Assembly (NCBI GenBank): GCA_910577195.1
Contig: CAJTLP010000003.1
Location: 186,001 to 250,000 of the forward strand
Source of the DNA: an uncultured Eubacterium sp.
GTDB taxonomy: Bacteria > Bacillota > Clostridia > Oscillospirales > Acutalibacteraceae
DNA: 64,000 nt
Direction: 5' to 3'
Made by a program: the position numbers and the translations under genes. The notes under the pieces are model-generated. The model was not told where the DNA came from. It saw only the letters and a list, made by a program, of their open reading frames with translations, and ran no database searches. This document shows, piece after piece, positions 17,606 through 25,300 of this stretch; the stretch's first letter is position 1; each line of letters begins with the position of its first letter.

Positions 17606-18790
17606 ATGGCGAGACAAACAGCAATCAATATCAATTCAATTCCGGTAGGACCGCTTGGAATCATCGGTTTACCGGGCTGTGAGGAACTGACAGATAAAAT
17701 TGATAAATATCTTGTTAAATGGAGAAAAACACAGGCAACCGAACATCAGGAAAACGTTGCTTTCTTCGGTTACCAGCGTGACACATATAAAATTGATGTT
17801 ACCATTCCGCGTTTCGGCAGCGGCGAAGGTAAAGGTGTAATTGAAGAAACTGTACGCGGTTACGATATTTATATCATCGCAGACGTGTTTAACTACAGCT
17901 GCACATATAAAATGTACGGTCAGACTGTTCCGAAGTCACCTGACGATCACTTTGCCGACCTTAAAAGAGTTATCCACGCTTTATCATCAAAGCCTAAAAG
18001 AGTTTCTGTAATTATGCCGATGCTTTATGAGGGCAGACAGCACAAGAGAAGCTCACGTGAATCCCTTGACTGTGCAATGGCACTTCAGGAGCTTGTAAAT
18101 CTTGGTGTTGATAACATCATCACCTTTGATGCTCACGATCAGAGAGTACAGAATTCTATTCCTGATCAATCCTTTGAAAATGTTATGCCTACATACCAGA
18201 TGATAAAGGCTCTTGTCAATAATGTTGAAGACCTTTCAGTTGATCCTGATCATCTTATGATAATCTCACCTGATGAAGGTGCTATGCAGAGATGTATTTA
18301 CTTTGCTACACAGCTTGGTGTAAATCTCGGTATGTTCTATAAGAGAAGAGACTATACAAGAATTGTTAACGGAAGAAACCCTATTGTTGAGCATCAGTAT
18401 CTCGGCGACTCCGTTGAGGGTAAGGACATTATCATCGTTGACGATATGATTTCCTCAGGTGAATCTATGCTTGAAGTTGCAAGCAAACTTAAAAATCTTG
18501 GTGCAGGCAGAATTTTTGTTTGCACAACCTTCGGTTTGTTCTGTAATGGTCTTGATGTATTTGATAACGCATATAATAATGGTGTGTTTGATAAAGTATT
18601 TACAACTAACGGTGTTTATCAGTCACCTGAGCTTTTAAGCAGAGAATGGTATGTAAGTGTTGAGCTTTCAAAATATACAGCATATTTCATTGATACTCTT
18701 AATCACGATATGTCTGTATCTTCTCTTCTTGACTCAGCAGATAAAATTAATAATCTTCTTGTAAAGAATGGCTTAAAGGAGGCTAAATGA
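17606..18790 (+). CDS. prs: Ribose-phosphate pyrophosphokinase, long divergent form
   Basis: It makes PRPP from ribose 5-phosphate and ATP, feeding nucleotide, histidine and tryptophan synthesis. The PRPP loop is IIIVDDMISSGESM, and counterparts of the catalytic segments are seen as YEGRQHKRSSRES (usual YARQDRK...RE), DAHDQRVQNS (usual DLHAxQIQG) and IISPDEGAMQRC. At 394 residues it is about 75 longer than the canonical enzyme. I chose the ATG at 17606, ten bases after AGAGGAG. A GTG at 17576 would add ten residues but has no ribosome site. Its stop overlaps the next gene by four bases. Confidence 0.88.
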   Translation: MARQTAININSIPVGPLGIIGLPGCEELTDKIDKYLVKWRKTQATEHQENVAFFGYQRDTYKIDVTIPRFGSGEGKGVIEETVRGYDIYIIADVFNYSCTYKMYGQTVPKSPDDHFADLKRVIHALSSKPKRVSVIMPMLYEGRQHKRSSRESLDCAMALQELVNLGVDNIITFDAHDQRVQNSIPDQSFENVMPTYQMIKALVNNVEDLSVDPDHLMIISPDEGAMQRCIYFATQLGVNLGMFYKRRDYTRIVNGRNPIVEHQYLGDSVEGKDIIIVDDMISSGESMLEVASKLKNLGAGRIFVCTTFGLFCNGLDVFDNAYNNGVFDKVFTTNGVYQSPELLSREWYVSVELSKYTAYFIDTLNHDMSVSSLLDSADKINNLLVKNGLKEAK

Positions 18791-19296
18791 TGGCCAAAAA
18801 CGGTTTATCAAAAGTTCAGAAAATAATTATTTCGGTTGTTGCCGGAGTTCTGGGCGTTCTTATTATTGCCGGCGGTGCTTACTGCATATCCACAAGTCAG
18901 AATCCCGCTGAGGCAGCAAAGAGTATTTTCACTGCCAATGAAGAGCAGATTGTAGGCAAGTGGCAGAGTCAGAAGAGTCCGGGACTTGCAGCTTATGTAT
19001 TTTATGAGGACGGAACATATGACTCATATCTTTCAACAGCTGTATTCACAGGAAATTATGAGATTGACGGAAATAAGCTTATATTGAAGAATCCAAGCAC
19101 TGCAAAGGAAATCATTTACAAATTCAGTGTAAACGGCAAAGAGCTTTCACTTACTGTAATTGAAGAAAACGGTGTTGAATCAGAGCTTAAGGACGCAAGC
19201 AAATATGACCGTGTTGAAGAACTCAAGCAAAAGTCAATTGCTGATATTATCAATGATATCAAAGCCGAAAATGAAAGCACAACAACAGAAGAATAA
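18787..19296 (+). CDS. Membrane-anchored lipocalin-like hypothetical protein
   Basis: 169 residues with one N-terminal membrane helix (IIISVVAGVLGVLIIAGGAY, about residues 12-31), then a small beta domain starting EEQIVGKWQSQ and containing VFYEDGTYDS and GNYEIDGNKLIL. This pattern of alternating strands with G-K-W resembles lipocalin-like or DUF5640-type domains. It ends in a charged, threonine-rich tail. The ATG overlaps the prs stop (ATGA) and the SD AAAGGAGG lies just upstream, so it is co-translated with prs. Function unknown; expected to face the outside of the cell. Confidence 0.75.
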   Translation: MMAKNGLSKVQKIIISVVAGVLGVLIIAGGAYCISTSQNPAEAAKSIFTANEEQIVGKWQSQKSPGLAAYVFYEDGTYDSYLSTAVFTGNYEIDGNKLILKNPSTAKEIIYKFSVNGKELSLTVIEENGVESELKDASKYDRVEELKQKSIADIINDIKAENESTTTEE

Positions 19297-19301
19297 TAAA
19301 C

Positions 19302-19335
19302 AAAAAACTGCTTTGTAATTGCAAAGCAGTTTTTT
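19302..19335 (+). terminator. Terminator after the prs operon
   Basis: Stem AAAAAACTGCTTTG with its exact complement around a 6-base loop, ending in a T run. It lies six bases after the stop of the lipocalin-like gene. Confidence 0.85.
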
Positions 19336-19362
19336 GTTTCATCAGTAAAACATTTTTATCAG

Positions 19363-19392
19363 TTATATTTTTTCTTAATATTCATATACATT
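19363..19392 (+). promoter_or_regulatory. Candidate sigma-E promoter of spoIIID
   Basis: TTATATT, 15 bases, then TATACATT resembles the sigma-E consensus (KMATATT-14-CATACAHT), with one -10 mismatch and a spacer one base long. spoIIID is sigma-E dependent in B. subtilis. Confidence 0.35.
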
Positions 19393-19412
19393 ACTGAGGA
19401 AGGTGAAAACAC

Positions 19413-19670
19413 TTGATTGGTAATGTAGAAAAAAGATGCATTGACTTAGGCCACTATATTGTTGAAACCAGAGCGACTGTCCGCCAGGCAGCAATCGTTT
19501 TCGGCATAAGTAAATCGACAGTACATAATGATGTAACCAAAAGGCTTGCCGTTATTAATCCACTGCTGTGCAGTGAGGTTAAAGAGGTGCTTGATGACAA
19601 TAAAGCACAAAGGCATATTCGCGGCGGAATGGCAACCAAGAAAAAATATGATAAATTGAAAAACAATTGA
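19413..19670 (+). CDS. spoIIID: Sporulation transcriptional regulator SpoIIID
   Basis: Small DNA-binding regulator (85 residues) of the mother-cell programme between sigma-E and sigma-K. The helix-turn-helix is ATVRQAAIVFGISKSTVHND, followed by the C-terminal basic helix (HIRGGMATKKKY) that extends DNA contact in SpoIIID. Start is a TTG at 19413 with GAAGGTG upstream; this gives the usual N-terminus with LGHYIVETRATV. It sits alone between a terminator and proC. Confidence 0.95.
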   Translation: MIGNVEKRCIDLGHYIVETRATVRQAAIVFGISKSTVHNDVTKRLAVINPLLCSEVKEVLDDNKAQRHIRGGMATKKKYDKLKNN

Positions 19671-19726
19671 TTTTTTATTTATATAGTGATATTATTAATT
19701 ATCATATTATATAAAGGAAGTTCATT

Positions 19727-20524
19727 ATGAAAATAGGATTTATCGGCTGTGGAAATATGGCAAGCGCCATAATTAAAGGCATTATTTCTGCTGAGGAAAT
19801 TGATAGCAAGGATATACTTGTTTTTGATACATACTCCCCTGCTTGTGAAACAGCAAAGAATTATTTTGGTGTAACTGTACTGAACAGTGAATGCGAGGTT
19901 GCTGAAAAGGCAGACATCGTTTTCCTTGCAGTTAAGCCGAATGTCATTTCTGCCGTTTCAAAGAAGATTGCTGATGCGGTAATGGAAAAGCAACCTCTTG
20001 TTGTATCTATTGCTGCAGGAAAAACCTTAGATTTTATTGAAAGCAGTATCGGAATTGAGGCAAGAATTATCAGAGTTATGCCGAATATCAATGCCAAAGT
20101 CGGTGAAGCAATCAGTGCTTACTGTTTTAATAACAGTGTTGTTGATGAGGATAAAGAGAATATTGAAATGCTCCTGAACTGTATCGGAAAGGTTATCTGT
20201 CTTGATGAAAGTTCATTCCCTCTTTTCGGAGTTTTAGGCGGCTGTGCTCCTGCTTATGCCTATATGTTTATTGATGCACTTGCAAGAGCAGGTGTCAAGA
20301 ACGGTATGAAGAAGGATGATGCACTGAAAATTGCGGCACAAACCGTTTACGGCAGTGCAAAAATGATTCTTGAAAGTGATGAGCATCCATACAAGCTTAT
20401 CGACAATGTTTGCTCTCCCGGCGGTACAACAATTGAAGGTGTTATATCCTTGCAGGCAGACGGCTTTGAAAGTGCAGTACATAACGCAGTTGACAAAGCA
20501 CTTGATAAAGATAAAAAATTATAA
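19727..20524 (+). CDS. proC: Pyrroline-5-carboxylate reductase
   Basis: Final step of proline synthesis, reducing pyrroline-5-carboxylate with NAD(P)H. The 265-residue protein begins with the Rossmann fold MKIGFIGCGNMASAI, has FLAVKPNV, RVMPNINAKVGEA, and the C-terminal signature around DNVCSPGGTTIEGV. Start at 19727 after AAGGAAG. The gene ends at a bidirectional terminator shared with metK. Confidence 0.96.
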   Translation: MKIGFIGCGNMASAIIKGIISAEEIDSKDILVFDTYSPACETAKNYFGVTVLNSECEVAEKADIVFLAVKPNVISAVSKKIADAVMEKQPLVVSIAAGKTLDFIESSIGIEARIIRVMPNINAKVGEAISAYCFNNSVVDEDKENIEMLLNCIGKVICLDESSFPLFGVLGGCAPAYAYMFIDALARAGVKNGMKKDDALKIAAQTVYGSAKMILESDEHPYKLIDNVCSPGGTTIEGVISLQADGFESAVHNAVDKALDKDKKL

Positions 20525-20536
20525 TTCATAATAACA

Positions 20537-20566
20537 AACAGCTCTTTGAATTCACAAAGAGCTGTT
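20537..20566. terminator. Bidirectional terminator between proC and metK
   Basis: 12-bp perfect stem (AACAGCTCTTTG) with a 6-base loop, between convergent genes, with T runs on the plus-strand side and A-rich flank on the other. Confidence 0.8.
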
Positions 20567-20599
20567 TTCTTTATTCTGTATGGAATTATAAAATACTGA

Positions 20600-21778
20600 T
20601 TATAAATACTTTTTAATCTCATCAACCATATCGGTCTTTTCCCATGATACACCGAGATCCTCGCGTCCCATATGACCATAAGCCGCTACATTTTTATAGA
20701 TAGGCTTTCTCAGGTCAAGACGTTCAATAATGGCAGAAGGTCTGAGGTCAAATACATTTCCTACAATTTCACTGATTTTATCATCGGAAATTGTACCTGT
20801 ACCAAAGGTGTCAACCATAACAGATACAGGCTTGGCAACACCGATCGCATATGCAAGCTCAACCTCACATTTTTTCGCAAGACCTGAAGCTACAATATTT
20901 TTAGCAACCCAGCGAGCAGCATAAGCAGCGCTTCTGTCAACCTTCGTTGGATCCTTACCGCTGAATGCACCGCCGCCGTGACGAGCATATCCGCCGTATG
21001 TATCAACTATAATCTTACGTCCTGTAAGACCTGAATCACCATTCGGACCGCCGATAACAAATCTGCCTGTAGGATTAACATAATAAACAGTATCCTCATC
21101 CATAAGCTCAGCAGGAATTGTTGTTTTAATAACCTGTTCAATAATATCCTCTCTGAGCTGAGAAAGCTCTACATCAGCACTATGCTGGCTTGATACAACA
21201 ACAGCCTTAACCTTTACCGGCCTGCCGTCCTCGTATTCAACTGTTACCTGTGTTTTTCCATCAGCATAAATGTAAGGCAGAGTTCCGTTTTCTCTCACCT
21301 CTGTAAGCTTAACAGCAAGCTTATGGGCAAGGCTGATTGGCATTGGCATAAGCTCTTCAGTTTCATCACAGGCATAGCCGAACATCATACCCTGATCGCC
21401 TGCACCATTCAGATTATACTGATCCTCTTCGTTATTTTTAAGCTCATATGATTTATCAACACCCATAGCAATGTCTGCAGACTGCTTGTCAAGTGCAGTA
21501 AGCACTGCACAGGTATTGCCGTTAAAGCCCTTTTTATCATCATCGTAACCGATTTCACAAACTGTTTTGCGTACAATTGAAGGGATATCAACCTGAGCAT
21601 TCGTAGTAATTTCGCCCATAACAAGCACCTGACCTGTTGTACATGTGGTTTCACAGGCAACACGGCTCATAGGGTCCTGCTTAAGCATTTCATCTAAAAT
21701 AGCATCTGAAATCTGATCACATATTTTATCCGGATGTCCCTTTGTTACAGACTCACTTGTAAATAAAAACTTTGACAT
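20600..21778 (-). CDS. metK: S-adenosylmethionine synthetase
   Basis: It forms SAM from methionine and ATP. The 392-residue protein carries FTSESVTKGHPDKICDQISD at the N-terminus, GAGDQGMMFGYAC in the centre and the P-loop-like GGGAFSGKDPTKVDRS. All are family signatures. SD AGGAGAG precedes the ATG. Expression is controlled by a SAM-I riboswitch and terminator directly upstream (21798-21923), so the product SAM shuts off its own synthesis. Confidence 0.98.
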   Translation of the reverse strand: MSKFLFTSESVTKGHPDKICDQISDAILDEMLKQDPMSRVACETTCTTGQVLVMGEITTNAQVDIPSIVRKTVCEIGYDDDKKGFNGNTCAVLTALDKQSADIAMGVDKSYELKNNEEDQYNLNGAGDQGMMFGYACDETEELMPMPISLAHKLAVKLTEVRENGTLPYIYADGKTQVTVEYEDGRPVKVKAVVVSSQHSADVELSQLREDIIEQVIKTTIPAELMDEDTVYYVNPTGRFVIGGPNGDSGLTGRKIIVDTYGGYARHGGGAFSGKDPTKVDRSAAYAARWVAKNIVASGLAKKCEVELAYAIGVAKPVSVMVDTFGTGTISDDKISEIVGNVFDLRPSAIIERLDLRKPIYKNVAAYGHMGREDLGVSWEKTDMVDEIKKYL

Positions 21779-21797
21779 AGTATCTCTCCTTTAGAAT

Positions 21798-21822
21798 AAA
21801 AAAACACATACGAGTGTATGTG
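21798..21822 (-). terminator. Riboswitch-controlled terminator of metK
   Basis: Stem CACATAC-GAGT-GTATGTG followed on the minus strand by seven Ts. It lies nine bases beyond the riboswitch aptamer and 20 bases before metK, and is the expression platform. Confidence 0.85.
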
Positions 21823-21831
21823 CATAATTAA

Positions 21832-21923
21832 CCTCATCACTCGGCAAACGCAGGTATTAGCACCTTACATAAAGCAGGTTGCTGTGGCATCACCGGGCCT
21901 GTCCCTCAGCCACTCTTGATAAG
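21832..21923 (-). promoter_or_regulatory. SAM-I (S-box) riboswitch aptamer
   Basis: Read on the minus strand it has all S-box hallmarks: CTTATCAAGAG at the 5' end, GGCTGAGGGA and GGCCC, then GCCACAGCAACC, GGTGCTAATACC, and the closing CGAGTGATGAG. CTTATCA pairs with TGATGAG to form P1. SAM binding would stabilise P1 and let the downstream terminator form. Confidence 0.95.
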
Positions 21924-21942
21924 CATATTAACTTTATAACTA

Positions 21943-21971
21943 ATAATACATCAAAGACTTATAATTGTCAA
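21943..21971 (-). promoter_or_regulatory. Sigma-A promoter of the metK leader
   Basis: Minus-strand TTGACA, 17 bases, TATTAT, about 20 bases upstream of the riboswitch aptamer. This accounts for most of the 349-base gap between metK and the divergent SDR gene. Confidence 0.75.
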
Positions 21972-22050
21972 TAAAAAAATAATTCAATATAATTTCAAAT
22001 ACATTTTACTAAAAAATGAAAAAATTATAACATAATTTTTATCAATACTG

Positions 22051-22079
22051 TTGCAATTTGTTTATAATTAGTTTATAAT
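22051..22079 (+). promoter_or_regulatory. Sigma-A promoter of the SDR/zinc-ribbon gene
   Basis: TTGCAA and a perfect TATAAT are spaced by 17 bases. The leader to the ATG at 22128 is about 42 bases and includes a strong AAGGAGG site. Confidence 0.7.
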
Positions 22080-22127
22080 TTGATTGTATGTAAATAGTGC
22101 TCCGGCACATTTAAGGAGGAAAAATTA

Positions 22128-23690
22128 ATGTCAAAGAAAACCGTATTTATTACCGGCGGTACCGGTAATATGGGCTGGGCAGCTGTTCAGGAAATGATGA
22201 AGCACCCAAGCGACATCAACATCAAGATGCTCGCAAGAAAGAGCCCAAAAAATGAGGAAAAATTAAAACCTCTTATGGCTAAGCCAAATGTTAAAATCGT
22301 ATGGGGTGACCTTTGCGATTATGATTCTATTCTTGAAGGTGTAACAGGCTCTGATTATGTTCTTCATGTTGGCGGTATGGTATCACCTACTGCTGACTGG
22401 AAGCCATACAGAACTCAGAAAACAAACATCGGTGCAGCTGAAAGCATCTGCAAGGCAGTTCTTTCTCAGCCTGATCCTGATGCAATCAAGGTTTGCTACA
22501 TAGGTACTGTTGCTGAAACAGGCGGACGTAATTATCCTATTCATTGGGGACGCTGCGGTGACCCAATCAAAATTTCAATCTATGACCACTACGCAATTTC
22601 AAAGACTGTTGCTGAGCGTACTTTCGTTGAAAGCGGTATCAAAAACTGGGTTGTAATGCGTCAGTCAGGTATTCTTTATCCAAACATTCTTAAGAATATG
22701 GATCCGATTATGTTCCATGTACCAATCAATGGTGTTCTTGAGTGGTGTACAGTTGAGGATTCAGGCCGTCTTATGTGCAACCTTGTTCTTGAAGATAAGA
22801 AGGGTAATCTTGGTTCTGACTTCTGGAATCACTTCTTTAACATTGGTTCAGGTAAGGAATACAGAATTTCTAACTATGAGTTCGAGTGTCTCCTTCTCGG
22901 TACACTCGGTCTTGCAGGTCCTGAAAAACTCTTTGACCCTAACTGGTTCATCACAAAGAATTTCCATGGTCAGTTCTATGCTGATGGTGACAAGCTTGAG
23001 GATTTCCTCCACTTCCGTGAGAATCTTCCTGTACAGGATTACTTCAATCGTCTTGCTGATCAGGTTGAATTCTATTTCAAAATACCAAGATATCTTCCAA
23101 AGAATCTCGTAGCTGCTTGTGCTAAGCCATTTATGAAGAAGATTGCTCAGACTCCTGACTTCGGTACACTTGACTGGGCTGAAAAAGATGATAAGGTTCG
23201 TATGAGTGCTTATTACGGCTCAAAGGCTGAGTGGGAAAAGCTTCCTACAAAATGGGAAGATTTCAACATTATCAAGTTTGACAAAGACAACAGTGCTGCT
23301 GAGCAGTTCAAGCTTGATCACGGTTACGATGAGTCTAAGCCTGAATCAGAGCTTGATATCGAAGATATGAAAATGGCTGCTAAATTCCGTGGCGGTGAAT
23401 GCTTAAGCGAGACTATGACTAAGGGTGATATGGCTACAAAGCTTAAGTGGAAATGCGGTCTTTGCGGTGCTGAATTTGAGGCATCACCTGCTCTCATTCT
23501 TCTTGGCGGTCATTGGTGTCCGGAATGCTACATTCCTCAGAAAGAATGGAACTATGATGAGGTTGCTAAGACCAACCCATTCTTCGCTCAGGTTTGGTAC
23601 CCAAGCCACACTAAGGAAGAGCACAACGTTTACAAATTCGATGATCTTTTCCATATTAATGGTGTTAAATGGGACGACATTAAGAGATAA
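22128..23690 (+). CDS. Extended short-chain dehydrogenase/epimerase with C-terminal zinc ribbon
   Basis: 520 residues. Residues 1-300 are an extended SDR: NAD(P)-binding ITGGTGNMG (8-16), acidic GDLCD near 60, and the catalytic Y155-x3-K159 in HYAISKTVAE, with T127 at the usual Ser/Thr position. This pattern is shared by sugar-nucleotide epimerases and 3-beta-hydroxysteroid dehydrogenases. A long middle section (about 300-438) of unknown function follows, then a zinc ribbon C443-x2-C446 ... C464-x2-C467. Codons are unusually uniform (many CTT, GGT, GCT, AAG), unlike its neighbours, suggesting high expression. It has its own strong promoter and terminator and no operon partner. The substrate cannot be told from the sequence. 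Confidence 0.8.
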   Translation: MSKKTVFITGGTGNMGWAAVQEMMKHPSDINIKMLARKSPKNEEKLKPLMAKPNVKIVWGDLCDYDSILEGVTGSDYVLHVGGMVSPTADWKPYRTQKTNIGAAESICKAVLSQPDPDAIKVCYIGTVAETGGRNYPIHWGRCGDPIKISIYDHYAISKTVAERTFVESGIKNWVVMRQSGILYPNILKNMDPIMFHVPINGVLEWCTVEDSGRLMCNLVLEDKKGNLGSDFWNHFFNIGSGKEYRISNYEFECLLLGTLGLAGPEKLFDPNWFITKNFHGQFYADGDKLEDFLHFRENLPVQDYFNRLADQVEFYFKIPRYLPKNLVAACAKPFMKKIAQTPDFGTLDWAEKDDKVRMSAYYGSKAEWEKLPTKWEDFNIIKFDKDNSAAEQFKLDHGYDESKPESELDIEDMKMAAKFRGGECLSETMTKGDMATKLKWKCGLCGAEFEASPALILLGGHWCPECYIPQKEWNYDEVAKTNPFFAQVWYPSHTKEEHNVYKFDDLFHINGVKWDDIKR

Positions 23691-23705
23691 TCATTCAATC
23701 GTATT

Positions 23706-23736
23706 AAATCCCACAGCCAACGCTGTGGGATTTTTT
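23706..23736 (+). terminator. Strong terminator after the SDR gene
   Basis: 12-bp stem AAATCCCACAGC with a 4-base loop, followed by a run of six or more Ts, 15 bases after the stop. Confidence 0.9.
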
Positions 23737-23764
23737 GTATGAAATTTTTTATGAACAACAGCTT

Positions 23765-23793
23765 AAAAAGCATTCTGTTTCAGAATGCTTTTT
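23765..23793 (+). terminator. Second, near-symmetric terminator-like hairpin
   Basis: AAAAAGCATTCTG, TTT loop, exact complement ending in five Ts. It lies 28 bases after the first terminator and before the next promoter (23813), insulating the next operon. Confidence 0.75.
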
Positions 23794-23812
23794 AATTTAT
23801 CTATACAAATTA

Positions 23813-23841
23813 TTGTAAGTCATATCAAATTATGCTATATT
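23813..23841 (+). promoter_or_regulatory. Sigma-A type promoter of the methyltransferase-phospholipase pair
   Basis: TTGTAA, 17 bases, TATATT, about 20 bases upstream of the ATG at 23862. The SD (AAGGAA) lies 8 to 9 bases before the start. Confidence 0.55.
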
Positions 23842-23861
23842 AAAATAAAAAGGAATTTTAT

Positions 23862-24590
23862 ATGCCAAGTTCAATCAAGGATTACAGAAATTTAATTGAC
23901 CAGCCATACGGCAGAATGTTTTACGATCTGATTTATAGGCAGTTAAACATACAACCAAAACCGGCACTTGATATACTTGACTTCGGTGCAGGCTTTTGCG
24001 TTACTGCAAGCCATTACGCCATTCATCATAATGTCACTGCTGTTGAGCCTGACAGTGAAATGTACAATCTGAGAATTGAGAATAATAATTATACACTTAT
24101 AAAAAATGGTATAGATTATTTAAAATCCATTTCAGACAACAGCTATGATTTAGTAATCTGCCACAATGTTCTGGAATATGCTGAAAACAAAATGGATATT
24201 ATAAATGAGCTTATAAGAGTATTAAAACCTAAAGGCAGATTATCCATTGTCAAGCATAATCTGAACGGCAGAATAATGGCGAATGCTGTTTTCGGCGACA
24301 ATCCAAAAGTTGCACTTGAACTGCTCAACAACAATTATGATAACGGCAAAAATATGTTTGGTCACAGAAATACATACAGTAATGATTCACTTATAAGTAC
24401 TATGAACGAACGTGGACTTACCTGTCAAAGCATTTATGCTATCAGAACCTTTTTCGGACTCTCTGATAATAACAAGATAAAATATACGGACAAATGGTAT
24501 AACTACATGCTGGAGCTCGAATGGTGTGTCTGTGATATTGAGGACTACAAAAGGATTGCTTTTTTCAATCACCTGATTTTTACAAAATAA
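23862..24590 (+). CDS. Class I SAM-dependent methyltransferase
   Basis: 242 residues. The SAM-binding core is seen as ILDFGAGFCVTA (motif I, near residue 38), VTAVEPDSEMY (acidic residue after strand 2), YDLVICHNVLEYAENK and RVLKPKGRLSIV. It resembles UbiE/BioC-like enzymes, but the substrate cannot be inferred. The next gene starts 12 bases after its stop, so they form a pair. The long C-terminal part (YKRIAFFNHLIF end) is typical of small-molecule methyltransferases. Confidence 0.8.
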   Translation: MPSSIKDYRNLIDQPYGRMFYDLIYRQLNIQPKPALDILDFGAGFCVTASHYAIHHNVTAVEPDSEMYNLRIENNNYTLIKNGIDYLKSISDNSYDLVICHNVLEYAENKMDIINELIRVLKPKGRLSIVKHNLNGRIMANAVFGDNPKVALELLNNNYDNGKNMFGHRNTYSNDSLISTMNERGLTCQSIYAIRTFFGLSDNNKIKYTDKWYNYMLELEWCVCDIEDYKRIAFFNHLIFTK

Positions 24591-24602
24591 GGAGTAATGC
24601 AT

Positions 24603-25259
24603 ATGCCGACTTGGGCAAACCATTTCAGAGTTGCTGACAAATTATTAAGCAGTATAAAAAAATTGGATACTGAATATTTTTTAATTGGTAATATTGCGCC
24701 TGACTGCGGTATACCGACAGGCATCAACGGTGAGTACATACCGTCTACAAGTATTACACACTTTACAATAAAGGATATATCCAACAAGACAGACTGTGAC
24801 TATAACTTTATTTACGAAAACTATATAAAGAATGAAACCGATATAAAAAAGCTTTCATTCTTTATCGGTTATTTTGTCCATCTTTACACGGACTGTGAAT
24901 ATGCAATTCATATCTATCTTCCGATTGAAAAAGAAAACGGCTGTTTTTCTGATCATCCCCTGCTTTGGAAAAAAGTAAAGAAAGAAATTGAAAGTATTGA
25001 CAATAACTATTTAAGCAATAATATAAGCCCATCATTTGAATTATTCAAGTCTTACAACGGTTTCAATGAAAATTATCCTTATTGGTACAAAAACAATGAA
25101 ATATCAAAGCAGATGAAAAACATAGTTAATCTGTATTCCAAGCCAAAAAGAGTAAAAATAAAATACAATTATATTACACCTGAACAGATTTCTGCTTTTC
25201 TTAACAATACAGTAACAAAGCTTTTTTCAGAGTTAAATAACCGAAACATATATTTATAA
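24603..25259 (+). CDS. Zinc-dependent phospholipase C-like hydrolase
   Basis: 218 residues. Features of the zinc-dependent phospholipase C/S1-P1 nuclease-like group: MPTWANHFRVADKL with an early Trp and His, GNIAPDCG, THFT and IGYFVHLYTDCEYA, placing His and Asp residues as likely zinc ligands. No signal peptide, so it would act in the cytoplasm, as do many clostridial homologues of unknown role. I chose the second ATG (24603) because AAGGAG is eight bases upstream; the ATG at 24597 lies too close to it. It ends two bases before a bidirectional terminator. Confidence 0.75.
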   Translation: MPTWANHFRVADKLLSSIKKLDTEYFLIGNIAPDCGIPTGINGEYIPSTSITHFTIKDISNKTDCDYNFIYENYIKNETDIKKLSFFIGYFVHLYTDCEYAIHIYLPIEKENGCFSDHPLLWKKVKKEIESIDNNYLSNNISPSFELFKSYNGFNENYPYWYKNNEISKQMKNIVNLYSKPKRVKIKYNYITPEQISAFLNNTVTKLFSELNNRNIYL

Positions 25260-25260
25260 T

Positions 25261-25289
25261 AAAAAGGACTATCGGCGATAGTCCTTTTT
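25261..25289. terminator. Bidirectional terminator between convergent genes
   Basis: AAAAAGGACTATC stem with a 3-base loop and its exact complement ending in TTTTT. It serves the plus-strand phospholipase-like gene and the minus-strand VanW gene. Confidence 0.9.
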
Positions 25290-25300
25290 CGCTGTGTTTA

